From Chitinophagaceae bacterium (GTDB lineage: Bacteria > Bacteroidota > Bacteroidia > Chitinophagales > Chitinophagaceae), in assembly GCA_016787065.1 (NCBI GenBank), contig JAEUVD010000049.1, forward strand, positions 16,606-80,605: a stretch of 64,000 nt of DNA. Reading direction: 5' to 3'. The notes under the pieces are model-generated. The model was not told where the DNA came from and did not search any database. It was given only the letters and a program-made list of their open reading frames with translations. Positions 54,463-62,500 of the stretch are shown piece after piece. A program made the translations under genes and the position numbers. Every line of letters begins with the position of its first letter. The first letter of the stretch is position 1.

Positions 54463-55113
54463 ATGGAAATGTTTAGCTTACCACATACCGCTAAAGTTAA
54501 TAGAGTTATTCCTAAGAATGCCTTTGATGCCTATACTAACTCAAAGCAGAAGAAGCTATTCACGGACCAAATACTTAGGATAACTTGGTTGCAAAAACTT
54601 TCTCCTGGCACTGTAAATCTTGAAGCGAAAGAAATACAGGAAATACAAATTTTTAAGATTGAGCTTAAAGTAAGGGAGGATATGCAGACGTTGCTTGAAA
54701 TAATAGATAGGGCTATTCCTTACAATATTATTTTCATAATTGAAGAATCTGACAGTATATATCTGTCAACTTCAACTAAGCATCCTCATCCGGTAAATGC
54801 TGATAATTCAGTAATAGATTGGACATTTAAAACATCGTGGTTTTTACCCAGACTTAATAAGTATTCATTGCATTTGAAGAAAAATCTGGATGCAGTTTAT
54901 CATGACTTCTGTATTCAGTTAACAGGTGATAAAAAGATGGCCAGAAAGTCCTTACAGGATTTGGTTCAGTACAACAAACAGGTTGATGCCCTTGAGAAAG
55001 AAATAACACAATTAAAAAAGAGTATTAAAAATAGTAAGCAGTATAAATATAAGGTAGAACTCAATTTATTATTGAAGCAACGGACACTTGAACTTAAAAA
55101 TTTAATAAGCTAA
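54463..55113 (+). CDS. DUF4391 protein
   Basis: The protein has 216 aa and starts directly after the helicase stop. The N-terminal pattern (FSLPHTAKVNRVIPKNAF; KLFTDQILRITWLQKLSPGT) is that of the DUF4391 family. The C-terminus (VDALEKEITQLKKSIKN to the end) is a strong coiled coil. The biochemical function is unknown. DUF4391 genes are habitually paired with SNF2/PLD helicases, which fits a subunit or recruiter role. The acidic-to-basic composition suggests a soluble cytosolic protein. Confidence 0.8.
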   Translation: MEMFSLPHTAKVNRVIPKNAFDAYTNSKQKKLFTDQILRITWLQKLSPGTVNLEAKEIQEIQIFKIELKVREDMQTLLEIIDRAIPYNIIFIIEESDSIYLSTSTKHPHPVNADNSVIDWTFKTSWFLPRLNKYSLHLKKNLDAVYHDFCIQLTGDKKMARKSLQDLVQYNKQVDALEKEITQLKKSIKNSKQYKYKVELNLLLKQRTLELKNLIS

Positions 55114-55117
55114 TATT

Positions 55118-56026
55118 ATGGCACTTTACATTAACCAAACAGGCAAACTAAATGAAGTAAAGGAAAAACCTTTTAAACTGGAAAAAGACATTCAAAAAGT
55201 CTTTGAGGAAAACTTGTCTACCATCATGGGGCTTGTATTGGTTAAAAGTGAGTTCACCATTAAAAATAAGCGGATAGATATATTGGCTTATGATCCACAG
55301 GCATGTGCCTTTATCATTATTGAATACAAAAGGGACAAAAACATCAGTGTGGTTGACCAGGGCTTTACTTACCTCAGCCTTATGTTAGAAAACAAAGCTG
55401 ATTTTATTTTGGAGTACAATGAAAGCCCTCAACAAAACATGAAAAGAGAAGATGTGGATTGGAGCCAGACAAGGGTTGCTTTTGTATCAACAAACTTTAC
55501 CGAAAACCAAGTTCAGGCAACAAACTTCAAAGACATTGCGATTGAGTTATGGGAAGTAAAGCAGTTTGAGAATGATACTATCATTATCAATCCTATTAAA
55601 AAATCTAACGCAGCAGAAAGCATCAAACCACTGACCCAGAATAAAGAAGCACTTAAAAAAGTGACGGAAGAAATAAAGGTTTACACCGAAGCAGAACACA
55701 TTCAAAAGACTACCGAACTCATTGCAGAACTCTATCAAAAATTCAGACAAGGGGTTATACAATTAGTAGATGACATTGAGATTAAGCCCAAGAAAATGGA
55801 AATCGGTTTTCGAAAAGACAGCAAAGTATTTACGGATATATGCATTTTGAAAAACTCTCTTAAAATATGGATCAACCTAAAAAAGGGAAAGTTAGATGAC
55901 CCAAAGAAGTTGGCAGAAGACGTATCAGAAAAAGGACATTGGGGCAATGGAGATTATCAGATACAAGTTGAATCGGATAAAGACCTTGAATACATAATGA
56001 GTTTGATAAAACAAGCAATTAGGTAA
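55118..56026 (+). CDS. PD-(D/E)XK endonuclease with C-terminal DUF5655
   Basis: The protein has 302 aa. The N-terminal domain has D54 in KRIDILAYD and E69-Y-K71 in FIIIEYKRD, a clear PD-(D/E)XK core like that of DUF91/NucS-type nucleases. The C-terminal 100 residues (GIRKDSK region; WINLKKGKLDDPKKLAEDV; GHWGNGDYQIQV) match DUF5655. It starts 4 bp after the DUF4391 gene and is the last gene of the operon. It is about 25 bp before an 11-bp tandem repeat and 50 bp before the tRNA-Asp terminator. It could be an extra effector or a DNA-end recognition factor. Confidence 0.83.
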   Translation: MALYINQTGKLNEVKEKPFKLEKDIQKVFEENLSTIMGLVLVKSEFTIKNKRIDILAYDPQACAFIIIEYKRDKNISVVDQGFTYLSLMLENKADFILEYNESPQQNMKREDVDWSQTRVAFVSTNFTENQVQATNFKDIAIELWEVKQFENDTIIINPIKKSNAAESIKPLTQNKEALKKVTEEIKVYTEAEHIQKTTELIAELYQKFRQGVIQLVDDIEIKPKKMEIGFRKDSKVFTDICILKNSLKIWINLKKGKLDDPKKLAEDVSEKGHWGNGDYQIQVESDKDLEYIMSLIKQAIR

Positions 56027-56052
56027 GTTAGAACTATCCAACGAGATTAATT

Positions 56053-56074
56053 TGTTGTACCTATGTTGTACCTT
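56053..56074. repeat. 11-bp tandem direct repeat at the island edge
   Basis: TGTTGTACCTA (56053-56063) is followed at once by TGTTGTACCTT (56064-56074). It lies between the last defence gene and the tRNA-Asp terminator. Such short repeats can be arm-type integrase sites, but no integrase is present in the window. Confidence 0.5.
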
Positions 56075-56079
56075 TAAAA

Positions 56080-56115
56080 TAAAAAACCCTCGAAAGTTTC
56101 AACTATCAAGGGTTT
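56080..56115 (-). terminator. Terminator of the rpmI-rplT-tRNA-Asp transcript
   Basis: Read on the minus strand, AAACCCTTGATAGTT and AACTTTCGAGGGTTT form a stem of about 13 paired bases with two mismatches, followed by TTTTATTTT. It lies 15 bp past the tRNA-Asp 3' end. Confidence 0.75.
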
Positions 56116-56129
56116 GCACTTTATAAGTG

Positions 56130-56203
56130 CGGACCGGACGGGACTCGAACCCGCGACCTCCGCCGTGACAGGGCGGCATTCTAACCAACTGAACTACCGG
56201 TCC
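56130..56203 (-). tRNA. tRNA-Asp (GTC)
   Basis: The RNA is 74 nt and CCA is not encoded. The acceptor stem GGACCGG pairs with CCGGTCC, the discriminator is G, the anticodon loop is CTGTCAC with anticodon GTC (plus-strand 56167-56169), and the T-arm has GGTTCGAGTCC. It lies 25 bp downstream of rplT on the same strand and is probably cotranscribed with it. The defence operon ends just beyond its 3' side. Confidence 0.95.
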
Positions 56204-56228
56204 AACTATGTTTAATCTAAGATCTATT

Positions 56229-56573
56229 CTATTTTACTTTCGCAACAATCGCCTTGAATGTTTCAGGCTCATTCATCGCTAAGTCGGCTAATACCTTACG
56301 ATTTAAATCGATATTGGCTTTCGCTAATTTGTTGATGAAGGTAGAGTAATTCATCCCTTCTTCACGAATCGCTGCATTAATACGAGCAATCCATAAAGTA
56401 CGGAATGTACGCTTCTTCAGTTTACGACTCGTAAACTTGTACGTCATCCCTTTCTCTACCACATTTTTTGCAACCGTGAATACGTTCTTACGTTTTCCGT
56501 AATAACCCTTCGCCTGGTTTAATATCTTTTTCTTTCTAGCTCTACTTGCGACTGCGTTTTTTGAACGTGGCAT
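56229..56573 (-). CDS. rplT: 50S ribosomal protein bL20
   Basis: The protein has 114 aa, full length. It begins [20 protein letters not shown] and contains [12 protein letters not shown] and [20 protein letters not shown], the family core that binds 23S rRNA early in 50S assembly. It follows rpmI by 36 bp. The usual upstream gene infC is not next to rpmI here. It is followed by tRNA-Asp. Confidence 0.98.
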   Translation of the reverse strand: MPRSKNAVASRARKKKILNQAKGYYGKRKNVFTVAKNVVEKGMTYKFTSRKLKKRTFRTLWIARINAAIREEGMNYSTFINKLAKANIDLNRKVLADLAMNEPETFKAIVAKVK

Positions 56574-56609
56574 AGTTTAATTTTTAATTTTTACTCCTTA
56601 CTTTTTTGA

Positions 56610-56810
56610 TTACCCCCCAATACACAATAAACGATTCACCATTCCTGAATTCGTATCGTTTACCATCGCCCCTCCACGTAAATGACGCTTACGCTTCGTT
56701 GCTTTCTTCGACAATAAGTGACTCTTGAACGCTTTGAAACGTTTTACTTTTCCGCTACCAGTCACTTTAAAAGTCTTCTTCGCACGTGAGTGCGTTTTCA
56801 TCTTTGGCAT
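56610..56810 (-). CDS. rpmI: 50S ribosomal protein bL35
   Basis: The protein has 66 aa and begins [20 protein letters not shown], with [12 protein letters not shown], typical of bL35. It is the first gene of the rpmI-rplT-tRNA-Asp transcript and is driven by the consensus promoter at 56830-56862. The last residues (NRLLCIGG) are slightly unusual in sequence but normal in length. Confidence 0.97.
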   Translation of the reverse strand: MPKMKTHSRAKKTFKVTGSGKVKRFKAFKSHLLSKKATKRKRHLRGGAMVNDTNSGMVNRLLCIGG

Positions 56811-56829
56811 CTCGTTTTTTTAAGGAGTG

Positions 56830-56862
56830 CAAATGTAGGCGTAAACATTTAAAAAAAACAAA
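56830..56862 (-). promoter_or_regulatory. Consensus promoter of rpmI-rplT
   Basis: On the minus strand TTTG (56862-56859), a 21-bp spacer and TACATTTG (56837-56830) match the Bacteroidota consensus TTTG/TAnnTTTG in full. The start codon of rpmI is about 20 bp downstream. It is the cleanest promoter in the window. Confidence 0.75.
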
Positions 56863-56898
56863 GTTTTCTCAATTATTTCTTTCATTTGTGGAAAAAAA

Positions 56899-57774
56899 AT
56901 GAAGAAAGCCCTGCTTCAAATGCATCTTGCTGTTTTTCTATGGGGCTTTACCGGCGTTCTCGGTCGCGCTATTCAACTTGATGCTTATCCCATGATGTGG
57001 TATCGAACCTTACTAACCGCTTGCATGCTGCTGCTGATTTTGTTGTTCCGAAAAGAAAAATTTATTAAGCAACCCAAGGAACTCCTTCGTTTTGCAGCTA
57101 TTGGTTCTGTTATCGCTATTCATTGGGTAGCTTTTTATGCAGCCATTAAATATGCCAACGCTTCCATCGCATTAATCTGTTTAGCTACAGCGGGTATTTT
57201 TACTTCCTTACTTGAACCACTTGTTAGCAAATCTCGTTTTGATTACCGTGAATTTGTGGTGGGCCTCATTGCGTTAATTGGTATGTACTGTATTTACGCG
57301 TTTGATGTTCACTTTGCAACGGGAATTTTGCTCGGTTTAGTCGCTGCACTTTTAAGTTCTTTTTTTACCGTACTTAATAAACGTATCGTTTCTAATTACT
57401 CGCCGTTCTCCGTGGCATTCTATGAAATTGGTTTTGGATTTTTATTTCTATGTCTGCTCTTCCCGGTTTATCATTGGCGCTTTCCAGGGGCAAACTGGCA
57501 ACCATCGCGCATCGATCTGGTTTGGTTGATAGTACTAAGCTTTTTTTGCACGGTACTCGGACAATCGCTGGCTATTTCTGCGCTTAAAAAATTGTCGTCG
57601 TTTACAACAGTCTTAATGGTGAATTTAGAGCCTGTTTACGGCATCATCTTGGCCATGATTTTTTACCAAGAAAACAAAGAACTCGGATTAGGGTTTTATC
57701 TTGGAATCGTGCTCATTGCCGGTAGTGTTGCGTTGCATACGTTGAATGTAATTCGAGGTAAATCGAGTCATTAA
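56899..57774 (+). CDS. EamA/DMT-family transporter
   Basis: The protein has 291 aa with ten hydrophobic segments in two EamA halves (MHLAVFLWGFTGVLGRAIQL in the first; VYGIILAMIFYQENKELGLG near the end of the second). It is an inner-membrane drug/metabolite exporter-type protein of unknown substrate. It is divergent from rpmI, with 88 bp between starts, and convergent with the GH5 gene; the two stop codons abut at 57774/57775 with no intergenic DNA. Confidence 0.9.
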   Translation: MKKALLQMHLAVFLWGFTGVLGRAIQLDAYPMMWYRTLLTACMLLLILLFRKEKFIKQPKELLRFAAIGSVIAIHWVAFYAAIKYANASIALICLATAGIFTSLLEPLVSKSRFDYREFVVGLIALIGMYCIYAFDVHFATGILLGLVAALLSSFFTVLNKRIVSNYSPFSVAFYEIGFGFLFLCLLFPVYHWRFPGANWQPSRIDLVWLIVLSFFCTVLGQSLAISALKKLSSFTTVLMVNLEPVYGIILAMIFYQENKELGLGFYLGIVLIAGSVALHTLNVIRGKSSH

Positions 57775-59061
57775 TTACTCGTCTTCTTGCATGGCACGAG
57801 TAATAATTTCCCAAGTACTTTCATCGCTTTCAAAAACCGAAAATAAACCTTGTTGTTCTTGCGGAGGATCGGCAGAGTAGGGCTCACCTTCTTTCCAAAA
57901 CCAGGTGGTAGTGTCTTTTTTCGGTACACCGGCAAATCCCCAAAAGTTAAAACCGGCAAAATTGTTTTTCTTTCCTTCTTGATAAACGCTTTCGTAAAAA
58001 CGATTTCTAGCCTCCACATTCGACTTATACGAATATGAATTTCCATCGCGTTGTAATCCGAATTCTTCTAAAACCAAAGGCTTACCGAGTTCCTTACACA
58101 GCGAGGCATGCTGTTTAAAATAGTCGGAAATTAGAGTAGAACAAGAATCGCTGAGAACATGTTCCGGACCATTTTTATACCATTGCCAAATGCCTGGCCA
58201 TAGATGAATCGTGGCATAATCTATACTTGGTATCGCATGTACTTCTTTAAAAAGTTCGTAGTCTTGGTTGGTACCAATCATCCCTTCAACACCAATAGTA
58301 ACCATATGGTTTCTATCCATTTTTTTAATATAAGATGAGAAATGGGCTATCCACAAACGGTAAGCATCGATGGCTTTTTCGTTCATCGGACGTGGCTCAT
58401 TCGCCAATTCCCAAGAAAAGATGTTCGGGTCATTTTTATAAGCTATTTTGTTAACCGTATTTACCCGGAGAACCAATTTATTCAGGTATTGCTCAAAAAG
58501 CTGTTGGCATTCTTTATTGGCATAATAACCGGAAATGTAGGTGCAATAAGCATCCCAATCCCAACTTTTTGTTTTCGGAAGCGGTGCTTTTTCCTTGGTA
58601 GTCCATTCTAGATACTGACCAAATCCTCCGCTCCATTCCCAATTATTATTCAAAACTAAAACAACCGTCATGTTGCGTTTCGCTACTTCATTTAAAAAGT
58701 AATCAAAACTCCGTAATACTTCTTCACTGAGTTCCCCGGGTTTTTCCTGTAATGCCGGAGTTATTCGATAAGGGTAACTGTTATTTCCTTCACCACAAAA
58801 AAACACACGTAGGTTATTGATACCTTTTTGTTGAAGAAAATCTAATTCCTCTGCTAGTCGTTGTTTGCCTTTATGTTTTTCATCGAGGGCCAAATAACCG
58901 CCATACCAATAATTACATCCTTGAACGGTTAACTTTTTACGCAATTTTTCAAAATGGGTGCCATTGGCAACTACGAATCGGTTTATTGGAGAAAATGCAT
59001 TGGAAATCAGCACGATAGCCGAAAAAGCTAGTAAAATAAGGTGTACCCGATATTTTTTCAT
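57775..59061 (-). CDS. GH5-family mannanase-like glycoside hydrolase
   Basis: The protein has 428 aa with an N-terminal signal or anchor segment (residues 5-23, RVHLILLAFSAIVLISNAF). The TIM-barrel landmarks are VQGCNYWYGGYLAL, the acid/base E222 in WELANEPRP and the nucleophile E333 in LVLEEFG, with NNWEWSGG and IHLWPGIWQWY around the site. This fits family GH5, subfamily 7 type (endo-beta-1,4-mannosidase) best; a related GH5 specificity is possible. It would act outside the cytoplasm on plant mannans. No other polysaccharide-utilisation genes are near. Confidence 0.85.
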   Translation of the reverse strand: MKKYRVHLILLAFSAIVLISNAFSPINRFVVANGTHFEKLRKKLTVQGCNYWYGGYLALDEKHKGKQRLAEELDFLQQKGINNLRVFFCGEGNNSYPYRITPALQEKPGELSEEVLRSFDYFLNEVAKRNMTVVLVLNNNWEWSGGFGQYLEWTTKEKAPLPKTKSWDWDAYCTYISGYYANKECQQLFEQYLNKLVLRVNTVNKIAYKNDPNIFSWELANEPRPMNEKAIDAYRLWIAHFSSYIKKMDRNHMVTIGVEGMIGTNQDYELFKEVHAIPSIDYATIHLWPGIWQWYKNGPEHVLSDSCSTLISDYFKQHASLCKELGKPLVLEEFGLQRDGNSYSYKSNVEARNRFYESVYQEGKKNNFAGFNFWGFAGVPKKDTTTWFWKEGEPYSADPPQEQQGLFSVFESDESTWEIITRAMQEDE

Positions 59062-59176
59062 GTGTCCGAATATACGTTAACCGATAATTTCGGTGGGAAA
59101 ATAAATAAGATTACATAAAAAAGATGAAAATATGAACCTGTTGTAATACCTTCGCCCCTCTGATAAGTCTCTCTGA

Positions 59177-59527
59177 ATGAATCGAATAACTCTACTATCT
59201 ATTCTTTTTATCCTGTTATCAAAAACTTTGCCAGCTCAAGAAAAAGTGAATTGGTCGGTTGTGGATAATTGGATACAACAAAGCGAAACGGTGCAATTGT
59301 CTGACTCAGTTACCTACCTGATTCGACAGGAATCCAAATTGAAGAACATTCCGGATAAGGTGATGAATAAAAACATGATCTATTTCAGGATGCTATTTAA
59401 TCCAGCTTTTTCCACAGAACAGAAAATTAGAATTTCCGATTACGTCTTAGAGGTTTTCAGCGGGTTTGAAAATCAGTTCCCTACTGAACTGGTGAAACAA
59501 ACCAAAGCTTACTTACAAAAACCGTAG
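59177..59527 (+). CDS. Small hypothetical exported protein
   Basis: The protein has 116 aa with a signal peptide (MNRITLLSILFILLSKTLPAQ). The mature 95 residues are helical (VDNWIQQSETVQLSDSVTYL) with no motif I know. The gene ends 9 bp before the giant adhesin gene, so they are probably cotranscribed; a chaperone or accessory role for the adhesin is possible but unproven. TACCTTCG (about 59147) is a weak -7-like element upstream. Confidence 0.65.
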   Translation: MNRITLLSILFILLSKTLPAQEKVNWSVVDNWIQQSETVQLSDSVTYLIRQESKLKNIPDKVMNKNMIYFRMLFNPAFSTEQKIRISDYVLEVFSGFENQFPTELVKQTKAYLQKP

Positions 59528-59536
59528 ACGATCTGA

Positions 59537-62500
59537 ATGAATAAAATTCTACTGACCTTCCTCTTGTTACTCCTAGTAACGAGTGGCTTCGCACAGGTAA
59601 TTAATGTTTCTAACGTTACGACATCTGGTCGATTTTCACAATGTAGTGGAGCGCCAATACCAACTATTCAAGTAAGTTATGTGAGTGGCACGGGTACTAC
59701 TTTTTCCGGAGGAAACATTATTTGTAACGACCCTTGTGGAACCACAACCGTTCACGTGGTAATTGATAGTATTACCTGGCAACAAATGCCTGATGCCGAA
59801 TGGTTACATGGTATCTTTTTACCGGCAAATGCAGGTTATACCGTTTCCGGAATTAATCTTCCTACGGGATTTGTAACTTATAATAATGGTTGTCAAGGAC
59901 AATGTCCGGTTGGTATTTCAGCCGGTCCGGGATTTTATTTTGATGCTTCTGCAGGAAATGATTGTTGTGGAACTATTCTTGCGAACGATGGTTATCCGTG
60001 TAACAACTATGGTAAAACAACCTTGAATTGTGTAAACAAATTTTCCCTTGATTTTAATCTTACTTTTTGTAATTCGATATTAACAACACCAACTGAAACC
60101 TTTACTTTATCCGGAACATCTGATGGCGCTACTGGCTGCTGGTCGTACTTTACTGCTGCCAATCATTCTATCAGTTTTACGGTGAATGTAACTCCTTGTA
60201 CAACGGTGTATAACGTGCCTTTTTCCGCAACAGCTATTACTCGAAGTTGTTCAGGAGGCATTGAAAATTTTACCACTACACTTACCGGTGGTTGTGGTAA
60301 TGGTAATTCTGTAAGTTGGTGGAGCGCTGCAACCGGTGGTACATTATTGGGTAGTGGTTCTCCTTTTGTATATGACCCGGCAGGTTCAACTTGTCCGGGC
60401 GGACAAACCATTTACGCGTCCTGTTGTCCTGGTGGAACAACAAGTTGTATCGCACGTCAGGCCGTAGTTATTCCGGGTACTTGTTCCTCCTTAATGATAA
60501 CCGGTGTTAACTCCGTTTCAGGAAATTGTACATCACCTTCTGCTATCAATGCTGTTTCGGTAGCCAATTCAATCGGAACTGTAACGTATACTTTATCTCC
60601 TGGAAATATCTCAAATACCAGTGGTATATTTACAGGTTTGGTTTTAGGTAGTTATACAGTAACCGTAACCGATGGTACAAACTGTTCAGCAACAACGGCT
60701 GTATCGTTCACTCCAATCAGTGTTCCTTCTTTAAGTTTATCGAATACCACTATTTTATGCAATGCCGGAACATCAACCTTAACAGCGGTAGGTTCCGGAA
60801 CGAGTATTCCATATCAGTATAGTTTAAATGGAGGAGCCTTACAAAGCAGTGGTGTATTTTCAGGATTGAATGCCGGTACCTATACCGTAGTAGTATCTGA
60901 TGGAAATAATTGTACGTCCAGTTCAACTATTCAAATTACGCAACCGAATGTACTAACACTCGGACTCGGCGCGGGTAACATAGGCTGTTTCGGTGGAAGT
61001 ACAACGATTTCCGGCGTAGCTACCGGAGGAACCATGGCATATAGTTATAAATTGAATGCCGGAAGCTATCAATCATCAAATTCATTCACCGGAATTACAG
61101 CAGGTAGTTATACCGTAACCGTGAAGGATGCAAATAACTGTACCGCTACATCAAGCATTACCATTACACAACCAACTGCACTTGCAGTGTCGCTTAGTTC
61201 AGGTTCTATTTTATGTAATGGTGGAAGCACCGTGTTAACCGCAAATGCATCTGGAGGAACAACAGCATATCAATTTAGTTTGAATGGAAGTAGTTATCAG
61301 AATGGAAATACATTTACGGTATCAAGCGCAACCTACACCGTTTCGGTAAAGGATGCGAATAACTGCACTGCTTCTTCCACAATTATTATTACTCAACCCA
61401 CACCCATCGTTTTTGGTTCAGCAAGTACAAATAATGTTTTGTGTAATGGTGGAAGCTCAGGAGAAATAGAAATTTTAGCCACAGGAGGAACGGGAACAAA
61501 AACTTATACCATTGCCCCTTTAGGTCCTCAAACAAATACTGATGGTGAATTTGAGAATTTAACCGCCCAATGCTATACAATTACGGCTAAAGATATTAAT
61601 AACTGTTCGGTTACTACGGTAGTTTGTATTTCTCAACCAGCAGCATTAACGCTAACGGCATCGTCAACGGCTATAGCTTGTAATGCCGGTGTTAGCACTA
61701 TTACTTGTGTGGCTGGAGGTGGAACACCTTCCTATCAATATCAGTTAAATGCAGGGGCTTTTCAAACTAGTTCGAGCTTTGCTAACAATGTGGCGGGTAC
61801 CTATACATTAACAGTTAAGGATGCGAATAATTGTACTAAATCTACCGTGCTTACCATTACACAACCTTTAGCTTTAAGTTTATCCGTAAATGCAAGTGCT
61901 ATTTTATGTAATGCGGGAACGAGTGTTATTACGGCTACGGCAGGTGGAGGAACAACCGCTTATCAATATAGTTTGAATGGTGGCACTTACCAAAGTAGTA
62001 ATACCTTCTCAGGTAATGCTTCTAGTACATACACGGTTACGGTTAAGGATGCGAATAACTGTACAAAGACTTCAACGGTAGCTATTACACAACCGGCATT
62101 GCTTCAGATTATTGGTGTGTTAGGAACAATTCCTACGTGCATACCCGGCAACGATGCTACCTTATCGGTTTCGGCCATTGGCGGAACGGGTACACTTCAA
62201 TATAAAATAAATGCATCGGCTTATCAATTGTCTAATCAGTTCTCCGGATTAAGTGCTTCAACCTATACTATCACTGTGAAGGATGCAAATAATTGCACGG
62301 CTACAACGGTGCAAGCTATCATGGCACCAGTACTTCCTGTTATTTCCTCTGTGAGCACAACGCCGATAGCCTGTTTCGGTAATAATACAGCACAGATTAC
62401 GGTAGCTGCCTCCGGTATGACTTCACTCACTTATCAGCTTTTGCCGAATAATGTGGTGAATAGTACAGGCGTATTTAATGGATTGAATGCAGGTGCTTAT

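Noticed and set aside
41861..56026. DISARM, BREX or type I R-M assignment for the defence operon
   Set aside because: No drmA/drmB, pglZ/brxL or hsdS/hsdM equivalents are visible; Mod and Res have type III motif order.
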